In this document: positions 50,555-61,280 of the stretch, in pieces
Layout: each line of letters begins with the position of its first letter
Position numbering within the stretch: position 1 is the stretch's first letter
Source: Paludibacteraceae bacterium
GTDB taxonomy: Bacteria; Bacteroidota; Bacteroidia; Bacteroidales; Paludibacteraceae
Assembly (NCBI GenBank): GCA_017503075.1
Contig: JAFVTU010000021.1
Coordinates: 42,437 to 106,436 of the forward strand
DNA length: 64,000 nt
Direction: 5' to 3'
Notes under the pieces: model-generated
Told to the model about the DNA's origin: nothing
Database searches by the model: none
Seen by the model: the letters and a program-made list of their open reading frames with translations, nothing else
Translations under genes and position numbers: made by a program

Positions 50555-51814
50555 ATGAGTCAAGATAAAAAGATGATCTACCTCTGTTTGGCACATATGT
50601 CAGAAGAGGGATTGGAGCAAAAATATATCAAAGAGGCCTTTGACACTAACTGGGTGGTGCCCTTGGGACCTAACGTAAATGCCTTTGAGGAAGACCTCAA
50701 ACGGTTTCATGGTAACGAAAAAGAGGTGGTTGCCCTTTCTTCGGGAACCGCAGCTGTACATTTGGCTCTGATTGCTTGCGGTGTACAACCTGGGGATGAG
50801 GTATGTGTGCAATCATTCACTTTTTGCGCCTCTTCCCACCCTATTACCTATTTGGGTGCGACACCCGTGTTTATTGACTCCGAGAAAGATAGTTGGAATA
50901 TGGATCCCGAGTTGCTAGAACAAGCTATAGAGGATCGTATTGCCAAGACTGGAAAGAAGCCCAAAGCCATAGTTCCTGTGGCATTGTATGGAATGCCATA
51001 CGATATTGAGCGCATTATGGCAGTAGCAGAGAAGTATGCTATTCCTGTGATTGAGGATGCGGCTGAGGGATTTGGTTCGTGCTACAAGAGGCAGATGTTG
51101 GGCACATTTGGCAAGTTTGGTGTACTGAGTTTCAATGGTAATAAGATGATTACCACCTCAGGTGGCGGTGCGCTACTATGCGAGAATGCAGAGCTGAAGA
51201 ATAAGGTTATGTGGTATGCCACTCAAGCACGAGAAGCCTATCCATACTATCAGCATGAAGAAATAGGATATAACTATCGCATGTCGAATATCTGCGCGGG
51301 TATCGGCCGCGGACAAATGGCGATCGCCAATGAGCATATTGCTCATCATAGACATGTGCAGGCATTGTATGAAGAGTTGTTGGCTGATGTAGAGGGCATA
51401 ACCATACATAAAGCACCATCGACAGACTATGACTCCAACTACTGGTTGTGTACAATAGAGTTGGCTCCGACATTGCGCATCAAAGGGCAAGAGAACGCCT
51501 ACAAAGAGGTGATCACTAGTGCTGTAGGCGGCGCAGCTGGTGTGATACACGCCGTGGATTCAGCTACGACGGATTGTCAGCCCAATGACAATGTAGAAGC
51601 ATTGCGCGTATATATGTTGGCGGCAAAGATAGAGGCTCGCCCAGTATGGAAGCCTATGCACAAACAACCGGTGTATAAGCATGCTCCTGCTTATGTTAAT
51701 GGGGTGAGCGAGGCGGTGTTTAAGGTAGGCATGTGCTTGCCCGCTGGTCCATATGTAAGCGACGATGATGTGCGCTATATAGTAGAAACCATCAAATCAG
51801 CTATTGAGAAATAA
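50555..51814 (+). CDS. DegT/DnrJ/EryC1/StrS sugar aminotransferase
   Basis: A 419-residue PLP enzyme: ALSSGTAAVHLALIACGVQP, VQSFTFCASSHPITYLGATP, VIEDAAEGFGS and the PLP lysine in SFNGNKMITTSGGGALL, then GYNYRMSNICAGIGRGQM. The product is an amino-sugar nucleotide for a surface glycan (PglE/WbpE-like layout). Residues about 310-345 (LRIKGQENAYKEVITSAVGG and the next 15) are an extra loop not seen in all members. It precedes the CapD-like gene by 4 bp. Confidence 0.92.
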   Translation: MSQDKKMIYLCLAHMSEEGLEQKYIKEAFDTNWVVPLGPNVNAFEEDLKRFHGNEKEVVALSSGTAAVHLALIACGVQPGDEVCVQSFTFCASSHPITYLGATPVFIDSEKDSWNMDPELLEQAIEDRIAKTGKKPKAIVPVALYGMPYDIERIMAVAEKYAIPVIEDAAEGFGSCYKRQMLGTFGKFGVLSFNGNKMITTSGGGALLCENAELKNKVMWYATQAREAYPYYQHEEIGYNYRMSNICAGIGRGQMAIANEHIAHHRHVQALYEELLADVEGITIHKAPSTDYDSNYWLCTIELAPTLRIKGQENAYKEVITSAVGGAAGVIHAVDSATTDCQPNDNVEALRVYMLAAKIEARPVWKPMHKQPVYKHAPAYVNGVSEAVFKVGMCLPAGPYVSDDDVRYIVETIKSAIEK

Positions 51815-51818
51815 CAGC

Positions 51819-53771
51819 ATGAAAAAATTAAACGAACTCAAAAAGACTGACCTATTTTCGCATTGGGTTAATATTGGTTACCTACCTCGCTGGGGCGTAT
51901 TACTGCTAGATTTGTTTATTGCTCTAATAGCATTCGTAGTTAGTTATCTGATTGGAGATAGCATTGTGGGTTACGATCTGAATGTCCGTATGCCGTTGTG
52001 GGAACAAATGGGATTGGTATTAGCTACACAATGCCTATTCTTTTGGGTTTTTCATACTTATTCTGGTATTCTACGCTACTCCACCTTTGTTGACACGCTA
52101 AAAGTAACATTCTCTGTGGGTGCTACAGGTTTGTTGCTGATTGCGATTAACTTAGTGATTAAATATGCTCTTCAGCATACAGCACCATTCTTAACATCGA
52201 TACTACTGATTTATATTTTTGTAGGCATAACGCTACTCTTTGCATGGCGAGTAAGTATCAAAACTATTTTTGAATACATCTCCCATCATAGTGATAGCGT
52301 ACAAAAAGTATTGATCTATGGCACTAAATCAGCAGGACTATCAATTGCTAAGATGCTACAATCCAATATGGAGAGTCATTATCGCCCCGTAGGATTTGTA
52401 GCGGACTCCAAAGATAACATGCATCATAACCTATTAGGTTTGAAGGTTTATCCGCTTAATAATGATTTGATTGCATTGATGAAGAAACAGAAGATTAGCA
52501 ATCTGATCATATCCCCCCTTAAGATGAAGGAAATCAATCCGCTACAAGACCTGTCGATATTCATTGAGAACAACATTCGAATTCTCACTACTCCGTATTT
52601 CACGGACTACTCACCTAGTCAAGATGAGAATGTGCTGCAGAAGATAGGTCGCATTGAGTCCATTCAGGTAGAAGATTTATTGGAGCGTCCAACTATACAT
52701 ATCACCACCAATCATGTAGAGGCAATTTTGGCTAATAAAGTAGTATTGGTTACTGGTGGTGCAGGTAGTATCGGTAGTGAGATTGTGCGTCAAGTGGCGA
52801 AATTTACGCCTAAAGCTATTATCTTAATGGAGATAGCAGAGTCTCCACTGCATGATCTGACGGTAGATTTAAGAAGAAAGCATCCTAATTTACAGTTCGT
52901 ACCAATCATTGCAGATGTGAGAGATGCAGGGATGGTAGAAAAAATGTTTGAGGAATATCATCCCACCGTCATTTTCCATGCTGCAGCATACAAGCATGTA
53001 CCACTGATGGAGGACTTCCCTACTCAGGCTATCATCGCCAATGTACTCGGCACAAAGAATATGGCTGACATGGCCATCAAATACAATGCAGAACGCTTTG
53101 TGATGATATCTACGGACAAAGCTGTTAACCCCACAAATGTGATGGGTGCTTCGAAGCGTATAGCGGAAATCTATGTGCAGTCGCTATTCTTAAAACAGTC
53201 CAAAAGCAATCCTAACTGCACAAAATTCATCACAACCCGCTTCGGCAATGTATTGGGTAGTAATGGGTCAGTAGTGCCATTCTTCAAAAAGCAAATTGCG
53301 GAAGGTGGTCCAGTAACCGTTACCCACCCAGATATCATTCGTTACTTTATGACTATACCAGAGGCTAGTTGCCTCGTTTTAGAAGCAGCCACACTCGGTA
53401 ATGGAGGAGAGATTTTCTGCTTTGATATGGGTCATCCTGTACGCATTGCAGATTTGGCAAAGAATATGATTCGTTTGGCGGGTTATGTTCCGGGAAAAGA
53501 TATTGAGATTACCTATACAGGTCTTCGTCCTGGCGAGAAACTATATGAGGAATTGCTGAATCAAAAGGAAATCACTTTGCCTACTAGCAATGAGAAAATT
53601 TTGGTGGCAAAAGTACGCGAATATGATTTTGATACGGTATCGGTAAGTATTCAAGCTCTGATCGAAGATGCAAAACAAGGCAAAGTCTTCCCTGTAGTAC
53701 AAAAGATGAAAGATATCGTGCCAGAATTCAAGAGTAAGAACTCCGTGTACGAACAATTGGATAAGAATTAA
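51819..53771 (+). CDS. CapD/FlaA1-type nucleotide-sugar epimerase/dehydratase
   Basis: A 650-residue inner-membrane enzyme: four N-terminal helices (LLLDLFIALIAFVVSYLIG and three more), a CoA-binding-like domain (VLIYGTKSAGLSIAKML), then an SDR domain with VLVTGGAGSIGSEIVRQVAK, AAAYKHVPLMED and the catalytic STDKAVNPTNVMGASKR. It makes 4-keto-6-deoxy sugars, the substrates of the preceding aminotransferase. ATG 51819 is preferred. The pair would feed an amino-sugar (bacillosamine-type) into a glycan. Confidence 0.93.
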   Translation: MKKLNELKKTDLFSHWVNIGYLPRWGVLLLDLFIALIAFVVSYLIGDSIVGYDLNVRMPLWEQMGLVLATQCLFFWVFHTYSGILRYSTFVDTLKVTFSVGATGLLLIAINLVIKYALQHTAPFLTSILLIYIFVGITLLFAWRVSIKTIFEYISHHSDSVQKVLIYGTKSAGLSIAKMLQSNMESHYRPVGFVADSKDNMHHNLLGLKVYPLNNDLIALMKKQKISNLIISPLKMKEINPLQDLSIFIENNIRILTTPYFTDYSPSQDENVLQKIGRIESIQVEDLLERPTIHITTNHVEAILANKVVLVTGGAGSIGSEIVRQVAKFTPKAIILMEIAESPLHDLTVDLRRKHPNLQFVPIIADVRDAGMVEKMFEEYHPTVIFHAAAYKHVPLMEDFPTQAIIANVLGTKNMADMAIKYNAERFVMISTDKAVNPTNVMGASKRIAEIYVQSLFLKQSKSNPNCTKFITTRFGNVLGSNGSVVPFFKKQIAEGGPVTVTHPDIIRYFMTIPEASCLVLEAATLGNGGEIFCFDMGHPVRIADLAKNMIRLAGYVPGKDIEITYTGLRPGEKLYEELLNQKEITLPTSNEKILVAKVREYDFDTVSVSIQALIEDAKQGKVFPVVQKMKDIVPEFKSKNSVYEQLDKN

Positions 53772-53944
53772 ACACTGTAGTTGGCTTGCAAGCGTCCTCT
53801 AATTCCCTGCCGGTTACGGGTTCTTGACGGGTTCATAACGGGTAGATAAGTGCACATCTCTATCACATCTCTATCACATCATTATCCTATCTTAATAAGT
53901 GGTATAGGATAGGAGATATTGACATCTACTCGTATATAGTTTCC

Positions 53945-53983
53945 AAAAAAATACTGCCTGACGATGGTCAGGCAGTATTTTTG
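53945..53983. terminator. Bidirectional terminator between converging genes
   Basis: AAAATACTGCCTGAC and GTCAGGCAGTATTTTT (53947-53982) pair perfectly over 15 bp around GATG; A-run on the left, T-run on the right, so it ends both strands. Upstream (53800-53935) are CACATCTCTAT words and CGGGTT words, without a gene. Confidence 0.88.
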
Positions 53984-54000
53984 TATCAACTAGTTTGGGA

Positions 54001-55659
54001 TTAGTTGAAGAAGTAGCTACTATCGAAGTTGAAGGCAACCTTGACACCTACATTCATATATCCAAACTTGTTAGAGTATGCAGTAGACAACGACTGTACA
54101 TCCACGATTGCAGCACTAGCAGCAGTAGGAGGAGTGACAGTAATCAATTTGCCTGTAGGATCTGCAGTATTCTTATATGCATTGAGGATAGAATAGTCGG
54201 CAAATACACCCAAGTCAATAGACTGACCATACCTTCTGAGTTTGATATTGTAACCAAGTTCAGCGCCCAAAGCGAGTGAGAAGAGTTTGCATGGGTTATC
54301 AACGAGGAATTTGTTTTTGTAAACATTTTCTGCTTTACCCATAACTACTTCATTAGTAATTGGATTACTTCCCAACTCTGGGAGGTATGCACTAATGGTA
54401 GAATTGAGTTTTTGGTGGTATTGGCTATACACAGGCAGGATGAGTTTTGGTCCTACATTGAGGAAGAATCTACCAGGAGTTTGCATAGCAAACATGATAG
54501 GTACTTCGAATTGGAGTTGGTGGGTATTTTGATTTACCTTGTCAATCTCAATGGTATAGTCAACATTACCATCTACTGTTGGTACAGTGTATTTATCAAC
54601 CTCAGGAGTTTTGCTTTGGTTAGTATATACATAGCCCAAGCTCAAGCCAGTCTTGATACCGAAGGCAGTTTTCTCTGCGCCAGCTACCCAATAGTGAGCA
54701 AAGTTGAAGTCGAGCAATGCACCGCAACCGAGAGGCAATTTCTCACCAGCGAAGTTAGATGCAAAACCTAGGCGAGCACCTGCTGACCAGCGGTCAACAT
54801 GATATGGTACGTTGACAGTCCAACCAGGTACAACTGGAGTCACTCCCTTGCCATATCTCTTTTGGTCTTTAAACTTGAGATGCAATTCCTCGATGATATC
54901 GCAGCCATAGGAGTCAGTACCAGCAATACGAGATGTATCACCAATATTCTCCATCACGATTCCTTTCCACTCATAAGGCAATTCGCGTGGGCGAATCTCA
55001 AGAGTAGTCTTACGGTGAGTAGGTTGCTTGATGGTCAAGTGTAAGGTAACGATACTGTCGCAACCATTGGCAGCAGTTGTAGTAAAGGTATAATCGCCAC
55101 TGGTAGTATATGTCTCGCCAGTTGCGTCCCAATGATACTCACTACAAGCGACCTTATTAATTACAGTGTTTGGGATAGCATTAACAGTCAAGAACAATAC
55201 AGCAGTACTATCACATCCGTTAGCAGCTTTTCCCTTGAACACATATTCTCCACTTTCGGTGTAGGTAGAGTCGGTCGCATACCAATAATACTCGCCACAA
55301 GCGCTAACGGTGATAGTATCCGTTTTAGGCATTTTAGGAGTAACTGGATAGATGGTAGGTGGATATACCCATGAGTAGATACCTCTCAACAAGATACCAG
55401 ATGGATAACGGCGACCACCAACTTGTTGTACGGTATGAGGTTTCTTATATACCCATTTAGAGATACGCTCACCTGTCAAATAACGGAGGGTATCTGGATG
55501 AATGCGAACGGTGTCTCCCACCTCAATAACTTGTCCTCCAGGATAGGTAAGGACTGGTTTGGTAGCTGTAGGTTCAGCTGCATTGATTGGCTGTGCAGCC
55601 CCTGCTGCAAGCAGCAGGAACGCACCAACCGATAAGATATTTTTAATTACTTGTTTCAT
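54001..55659 (-). CDS. Outer-membrane beta-barrel protein with GCDS-type repeats
   Basis: A 552-residue protein with signal peptide (cleavage near INAAE). Residues about 105-290 hold two and a half GCDS repeats (CGEYYWYATDSTYTESGEY..ANGCDSTAVLFLT; CSEYHWDATGETYTTSGDY). The C-terminal 250 residues are a barrel (RWSAGARLGFASNFAGEKLP, AHYWVAGAEKTAFGIKTGLS, QLQFEVPIMFAMQTPGRFFL), ending in FNFDSSYFFN with terminal Phe/Asn as in PorT-like barrels. The repeats would face the outside. First of three minus-strand surface genes; the link to T9SS is inferred from the shared repeats. Confidence 0.82.
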   Translation of the reverse strand: MKQVIKNILSVGAFLLLAAGAAQPINAAEPTATKPVLTYPGGQVIEVGDTVRIHPDTLRYLTGERISKWVYKKPHTVQQVGGRRYPSGILLRGIYSWVYPPTIYPVTPKMPKTDTITVSACGEYYWYATDSTYTESGEYVFKGKAANGCDSTAVLFLTVNAIPNTVINKVACSEYHWDATGETYTTSGDYTFTTTAANGCDSIVTLHLTIKQPTHRKTTLEIRPRELPYEWKGIVMENIGDTSRIAGTDSYGCDIIEELHLKFKDQKRYGKGVTPVVPGWTVNVPYHVDRWSAGARLGFASNFAGEKLPLGCGALLDFNFAHYWVAGAEKTAFGIKTGLSLGYVYTNQSKTPEVDKYTVPTVDGNVDYTIEIDKVNQNTHQLQFEVPIMFAMQTPGRFFLNVGPKLILPVYSQYHQKLNSTISAYLPELGSNPITNEVVMGKAENVYKNKFLVDNPCKLFSLALGAELGYNIKLRRYGQSIDLGVFADYSILNAYKNTADPTGKLITVTPPTAASAAIVDVQSLSTAYSNKFGYMNVGVKVAFNFDSSYFFN

Positions 55660-55674
55660 GATTGAATCCTCCTA

Positions 55675-58600
55675 TTATTTAACAACATAACGAAGTGATA
55701 CTTTTTCTGTCTCAGTTTGCACATTTACCACATAGTAGCCTGTCAACTCAGCAGCAGGGAATGTAGTTTCCTCTTGGTTAGCGACTTGGAATGTAGAAAT
55801 CAAGTCACCAGTTGTGCTGTAGATGCTGATGGTAGAAACTGCATCTGCGTTCAGGTTGAGCACCTTGATGAGTTCTTGTGGGCGAGCCACTGTAGGCATC
55901 AGCTTAGGTGCTTTGTTAGCTTCTTCAACAGTAACAGACTGAGTTTGGATTGTTCCATCGCAAGCCTCTGGATTGCTGCGAGTGTGATCAATGCGAGCGT
56001 AGTATTTACCTGCTGGCAGTGGAGTACCATCTTCCTTGGTTAGATAGAAGCCAGTACCTACTACTTGGTCGCCATTGTACCATGTCACATCATCAGCCAC
56101 TACGTCCCAATCGTGATTCTCCTTGATGTAAACGAGATCCACAGTCAAGAGGCGGTTGCCATACTTGCTATAAATAGGTACGATATTGTCTAATTCAGGA
56201 TCATTCTCATATGTAGGTTTCTCTACAGTGATGGTCATTTCTTCTGAAGTTACATCCTCGCAAGCGGTATTGAGTGTATAACGAACAACAACGGTAGCAT
56301 CTGTTCCATCAGTAGGTTGGAGGCTTACCCATTGGCCATCAACTTTTTGCTCCCAAACGATGCTCTCGATTGCAGGAGCCAACTCTACTGCCTCTACATG
56401 AGCTTTGACATATGCCTCAGCCTTAGCCACATTAGCTGTTTTACCGCAGAGAGCAAGGATACTATCTTGAACATTCGCAGTAGCAGGAAGTTCTACAGCA
56501 GCCATTACGGTGAGCTCGAGGGTGTAGATCAAGCTGTCGCAACCCAAAGAGTTCTTAACCACATGGGTATAAGTCTTGCTCTCGTTGCAGTCCTGACCAT
56601 TCCATGGATAAGATTCGCCATGGCAGATAGTCTTCTTCTCTACTGGGAGGTTTTGTACATCTGGCAATACGGTGAGCTCGAGGGTGTGGATCAAGCTGTC
56701 GCAACCCAAAGAGTTCTTAACCACATGGGTATAAGTCTTGCTCTCGTTGCAGTCTTGACCATTCCATGGATAAGATTCGCCATAGCAGATAGTCTTCTTC
56801 TCTACTGGGAGAGTTACAACATCTGGCAATACGGTGAGCTCAAGGGTGTGGATCAAGCTGTCGCAACCCAAAGAGTTCTTAACCACATGGGTATAAGTCT
56901 TGCTCTCGTTGCAGTTCTGACCATTCCATGGATAAGAGCCGCCATAGCAGATAGTCTTCTTCTCTACTGGGAGAGTTTCAACATCTGGCAAAATAGTCAG
57001 GTGCAACTCATGATATACACTGTCGCAACCAGTAATGGTGCTAGGCTCCGTATATTTATGAACACCAGTTGTAGTGTATGATTGACCATTTACATCCCAT
57101 GTATATGATACACATGCTACTATAGTATCTTTCTTGGTAATAGTATCAGGAGTAACCTCGATTTGTAGAGGCAGGTTAAATACATTATCACATTCAGCCT
57201 TAATCGTAAGTACCATCATGCGCTTTTTCTCGTCGCAATCTACTACAACATCGGCCTTGCTCCAAGACACCTCACTGATATCAGCAATAGTCTCTGAATC
57301 TTTGTCTGCATAGTACTTCTTGATAGCATCAATAGACGCATCTACCTTTGGCAAATAACCAGGAGTCAATACTGGTTTTGCATCGAGGCTATCCAAGATT
57401 TGCTCAGTGATAGGCTCAAACACTACCATTGCAAATGTATACTCAACTACAGAATAGAAGATGGTGTCAGTTGTTACGATAGAATCTGCAATATATGTAA
57501 ACATTGTATCGTTTTGCATTTCAATCGGTGTACCAGATACAGGGTGTACATATTCTTCACCTTGGCAGACATACTCAGTTACTTGTGTAGTATCATATAC
57601 CAGAACAGGGTCTAGCTCAGGCATCTCCATCTCAATCTTGAAGTTGAGTGCTTCATCGGTCGTTACTTGTACAAAATACTCGTGTACATCCTTGCTAATG
57701 AATTGACGCATCAAACCAATAGCCCAAATAGGTACATTGACATCCACCGTATCCATAGCAGGGATTGGCAATTTACCACGAGTGAGGATACCATACTCGC
57801 AACCTACAGTAGCACCCGTAGTAACATGAGCCGTTTTTCCGCTCTTGTTAGCAAAGCTGAAGCGTGCATGAGTATCTACAGTATTGATGAATGGGTCAGC
57901 AGAGAACTTATACCAGCTGGTACCTGGTTGTATGGTATAGAGTACGTTTGGCTCTACAACAGTAGCAAGGGTACAGTCGGTAGCAGGTGTTACCTTAGCC
58001 GTTTCTTGCATAGCATCGATTCTAATATGTGAATCGGTATATACAGCTAGGTACATTGCGTCAAATGGTGCAGACGCGATGAAGCTATAGTCAATCCACT
58101 TATCCACGCTAGCGCCAGCAGGTACAGGGAATACCATTGGCAATCCTGCCTTGAATGGGCACTCGTATGTAAGGAATGCAGCCACCCATGCGATAGAGTC
58201 AGCCGTATTGGTGAATGTGAGTTTAGCTTGCATCTCATTGGCTTTGAGTTCGGTGATATCAAACTTATGCCATTGTGCATCACGTGGGGTGACTGTCACG
58301 CCAGTATTCCAGTCAAATTCTCTAGCGTTGTCGCAACCAAACATATTACCGTATGCGATATCGATACCAAACATGATAGGTTGGTCGGTGGTAAGCTCTA
58401 CATAGAACTCAGTTACATCGTCATTAACAAAGCGATCTACTGCTTCGCCAATCCAGCGTGGGAGTGAGAGTGTAAGGTCACCCCATGTAGGCACCTTGAT
58501 AGTACCCTTGGTAAGGATGCCATACTCGCAACCTACGGTAGAACCCATTGTGAGGTGAGCAGTAGCAGAACCATTGTTAACGAAGGTAAACTCTGGGAAG

Positions 58601-61176
58601 AAGCTCAACTCATCGAGCAATGCATCTGGCACGTGGTACCATTGTGTAGTACCCGCTTCTTGTGTATAGGTAACGCCCTTCTCGATAGTGAGTGCATTCT
58701 TGCAGCCCTCAGGTTTCTCAATTACTGCGGACTCCTTATGTGCTATGAGTTGTAATGGAGCATCAGTGATAGCAGCCACATACAAGTCAGTCATAGGAGA
58801 AGCCGCAAAGAAGCTGTAATCAACCCATTTATCTACACTTGCGTGTGCAGGTACTGGGAAGACAGTAGGAATACCAGCATAGAATGGGCACTCGAGTGTA
58901 ACGAAAGAAGCCACCCATGCAGTAGAATCCGTAGGGTTGGTAAAGGTAAGTTTGACTTGTTGCTTATCCTCACGCAACTCTGTGATATCAAATTTATACC
59001 AATTAGGATTACGAGGAGTGAGTGTAACGCCAGTACCCCAGTTAAATACCTGTGCATCATCGCAGCCGAGTGAAGATGGGCGAATCAATCCGAAGCCAAA
59101 TGCGATAGGCTGATCGGTAGTAATCTCCACATAGAACTCTTTCACACTCTCATCCACAACCTTATCAACTGCGTTGAAGAATGCAGCAGGATAGAGTGTA
59201 GTCAAATCTACCCACTTAGGTACATTCACTGAGAACTTAGTAGCGATACCATAGTTGCAACCGATAGTAGCCCCTAATGTCACATTTGCAGGTTTATCGC
59301 CATAGGTTTCCAATGTGATAGTAGATAGCAATTGCAGTTCGTTCATCATAAACTCGTCGGTGATGCGATACCACTTGGTAGTACCAGCGTCTTGTGTATA
59401 GAGTTTGCCTTTCTCTAGTGTTTGGTGAGTAGTTTGACAGAGTGTAGGATCTACCAGTGCAGAAGCCCTAGTAGCTGTCAATTCAATTTCTGCATCAAGA
59501 TTGGTTGATACCAAATCCATTGCATCCTCTTTGGTCTTAATCGATTTAACATCTTCAAGAGAAGTGATTGCAGTAGGCACCAAGAGAACAGATATATAAG
59601 CGTGGTCGAGTGGTGATGCAGCAAATAGGCTGTAGTCAAGCACCTTATTGATCGTTTTACCTCCAGGTATAGGAAGGACGTATGATATAGTATCCTTAGA
59701 GTTGCAATCAAGCAAGATAGAGCCGATTGCGATCATCATAGAGTCAGTAGAGTTGGTAAAACTGATTTGTACTTGCTCTTTGTTTTGCTTAATAGGAGCG
59801 ATATCCAGTTCGTACCATTTGGTTTTGAAAGCTTCGTGCTTGATGGTAGAGTTCCAATCGAAGAGATAACTTTCGTCGCAAGCAGGTGCTATCACCACAG
59901 GTTCTGGAGCAGGAGCGTCCACAAGCACTTTCTTGAATGAGATATTCATAGTGCCGGTTGTGCTCAAGCGGAAGTAAGCAACCTCGCTCTTGATATTGCT
60001 AAGCGTTTTGTTGGAGATAATCATTTCCACTTTCGTCTCAGCAGCAACGGTAAAGTTCTTCACCTCGGAGTTGTGGATAGTAGCCAGAGGTTCGAATGCA
60101 ATTTCCTGTTTGAGTGTAGCCTCGGTAGCACCAATATTGGAGACCTCGCATACAGTCTTGTATCCCTTAGGAGCCATGAGGCTATCCAAGATTACCTTGA
60201 CGATCTTAGACTCGTTGTTGAGGGAGAGTTTGTTGCCCAAAACAGGAGCACCAGTAGCGTCGAAGAGGTCATCAGCAGGAGTAGGAGGAGGAAGCACTTC
60301 CTTCTCTACCATGAGTGATATCTCTTGGTCGGTAGTGAGTTTGAGGTACACATAATCACTAGCGATTTGGTTGAGCAGGAAGCGTCCAAGAGACTCTTTC
60401 TTCTCGCCGCCAGCAGCAATTGTCCAATCATAATCGAGAGCAATCGCACTAGCAGGGCAGTTGAGATATAGGTCGAAAGCCACGTTAGCGTCAGTAGCGC
60501 CAGCGTTCTTTACCACAAAGTTGAGTTTCTCATTGCTAGCTTTTACCTCTGCGAGGTTGAGATAGAACCATTTCTCGCCTGGGTTCACCGTCTCACCTGC
60601 CCAATTAAAATCAACAGAGTTGGTACAAGCATCTTCGATAATCTCCTCTTTCTCATAGACAGAGGTAAGAATGTCAATCTTCTTGTCGCTTTGTACCTGT
60701 AGGTAGATTTGAATACCATAGCTACAAAGTTCGAGTAATGATACATGCGTTGGGTCATCGAAAACATTCTGTAGTAGTTTATTGTCACCTATTTGCTCAG
60801 AAAGGTCGAATGAAGTAGGCAATTGCCAAATGTCGTGACCTTTGCCTTCAATCAGATAAGTTTTAGGATCAATCGTGAACTCTTTCTCAACCTTCTGTCC
60901 CAAAAACTCTATTTTGAACACGGCGCATGCAGCTATTTTAACATTGGCTTGTTCTGCAGCAGTGTTGTTCAAATAGAGCGCAATAACAGGGTCATTAGCC
61001 TTTTCACTAAGATCTGAGAGTCCAAGACAATACCAGGTTTCGGAATTAGCCTCAACCGTGTTTGTACCATCCCATTCAAAGTGAATAGCTTCTGATCTAC
61101 TTGATCCATCGCCTCCAGCAGCCATCATAGTAGCTGATGTGATGAGTGCGATAGCAAAAAATAAAAATTTACGCAT
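55675..61176 (-). CDS. Giant T9SS-type surface protein with repeated modules
   Basis: An 1833-residue secreted protein (signal MRKFLFFAIALITSATMMAA). From about residue 300 to 1270 a large module recurs: CDxAxxFxW, WYKFDITEL, QVKLTFTNPTDS, FPVPAxASVDKWxDYSF, TVGCEYGI, FYVxxTTDQPIxFG. Then a GCDS block with three 54-residue near-identical repeats (TICYGGSYPWNGQNCNES, NSLGCDSLIHTLEL; DNA unit 162 bp, 56507-56992) and a T9SS type A sorting end (STISIYSTTGDLISTFQVAN, SLRYVVK). An adhesin or surface-layer role is inferred. Strong promoter at 61281. Confidence 0.88.
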   Translation of the reverse strand: MRKFLFFAIALITSATMMAAGGDGSSRSEAIHFEWDGTNTVEANSETWYCLGLSDLSEKANDPVIALYLNNTAAEQANVKIAACAVFKIEFLGQKVEKEFTIDPKTYLIEGKGHDIWQLPTSFDLSEQIGDNKLLQNVFDDPTHVSLLELCSYGIQIYLQVQSDKKIDILTSVYEKEEIIEDACTNSVDFNWAGETVNPGEKWFYLNLAEVKASNEKLNFVVKNAGATDANVAFDLYLNCPASAIALDYDWTIAAGGEKKESLGRFLLNQIASDYVYLKLTTDQEISLMVEKEVLPPPTPADDLFDATGAPVLGNKLSLNNESKIVKVILDSLMAPKGYKTVCEVSNIGATEATLKQEIAFEPLATIHNSEVKNFTVAAETKVEMIISNKTLSNIKSEVAYFRLSTTGTMNISFKKVLVDAPAPEPVVIAPACDESYLFDWNSTIKHEAFKTKWYELDIAPIKQNKEQVQISFTNSTDSMMIAIGSILLDCNSKDTISYVLPIPGGKTINKVLDYSLFAASPLDHAYISVLLVPTAITSLEDVKSIKTKEDAMDLVSTNLDAEIELTATRASALVDPTLCQTTHQTLEKGKLYTQDAGTTKWYRITDEFMMNELQLLSTITLETYGDKPANVTLGATIGCNYGIATKFSVNVPKWVDLTTLYPAAFFNAVDKVVDESVKEFYVEITTDQPIAFGFGLIRPSSLGCDDAQVFNWGTGVTLTPRNPNWYKFDITELREDKQQVKLTFTNPTDSTAWVASFVTLECPFYAGIPTVFPVPAHASVDKWVDYSFFAASPMTDLYVAAITDAPLQLIAHKESAVIEKPEGCKNALTIEKGVTYTQEAGTTQWYHVPDALLDELSFFPEFTFVNNGSATAHLTMGSTVGCEYGILTKGTIKVPTWGDLTLSLPRWIGEAVDRFVNDDVTEFYVELTTDQPIMFGIDIAYGNMFGCDNAREFDWNTGVTVTPRDAQWHKFDITELKANEMQAKLTFTNTADSIAWVAAFLTYECPFKAGLPMVFPVPAGASVDKWIDYSFIASAPFDAMYLAVYTDSHIRIDAMQETAKVTPATDCTLATVVEPNVLYTIQPGTSWYKFSADPFINTVDTHARFSFANKSGKTAHVTTGATVGCEYGILTRGKLPIPAMDTVDVNVPIWAIGLMRQFISKDVHEYFVQVTTDEALNFKIEMEMPELDPVLVYDTTQVTEYVCQGEEYVHPVSGTPIEMQNDTMFTYIADSIVTTDTIFYSVVEYTFAMVVFEPITEQILDSLDAKPVLTPGYLPKVDASIDAIKKYYADKDSETIADISEVSWSKADVVVDCDEKKRMMVLTIKAECDNVFNLPLQIEVTPDTITKKDTIVACVSYTWDVNGQSYTTTGVHKYTEPSTITGCDSVYHELHLTILPDVETLPVEKKTICYGGSYPWNGQNCNESKTYTHVVKNSLGCDSLIHTLELTVLPDVVTLPVEKKTICYGESYPWNGQDCNESKTYTHVVKNSLGCDSLIHTLELTVLPDVQNLPVEKKTICHGESYPWNGQDCNESKTYTHVVKNSLGCDSLIYTLELTVMAAVELPATANVQDSILALCGKTANVAKAEAYVKAHVEAVELAPAIESIVWEQKVDGQWVSLQPTDGTDATVVVRYTLNTACEDVTSEEMTITVEKPTYENDPELDNIVPIYSKYGNRLLTVDLVYIKENHDWDVVADDVTWYNGDQVVGTGFYLTKEDGTPLPAGKYYARIDHTRSNPEACDGTIQTQSVTVEEANKAPKLMPTVARPQELIKVLNLNADAVSTISIYSTTGDLISTFQVANQEETTFPAAELTGYYVVNVQTETEKVSLRYVVK
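56507..56992. repeat. Three tandem 162-bp repeats
   Basis: Units start at 56507, 56669 and 56831 and are almost identical (ACGGTGAGCTCGAGGGTGTA and variants), while the flanking module copies are diverged. Recent expansion or gene conversion. Confidence 0.85.
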
Positions 61177-61224
61177 TTTACTTTGATTTTAATAAGTTAA
61201 TATATTTTGTTAGTTATTTTCAAA

Positions 61225-61268
61225 TTAGCATCATTGTGCGCTTGCGCATCATGCGCATGCGTGCAATG
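61225..61268 (-). promoter_or_regulatory. 5' leader hairpin of the giant surface protein gene
   Basis: On the minus strand TGCGCATGATGCGCA (TGCGCA-TGA-TGCGCA) with further GCGCA/TGCGC words at the very start of the predicted transcript; could stabilise the mRNA. Confidence 0.5.
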
Positions 61269-61280
61269 CAAATTTGACGC

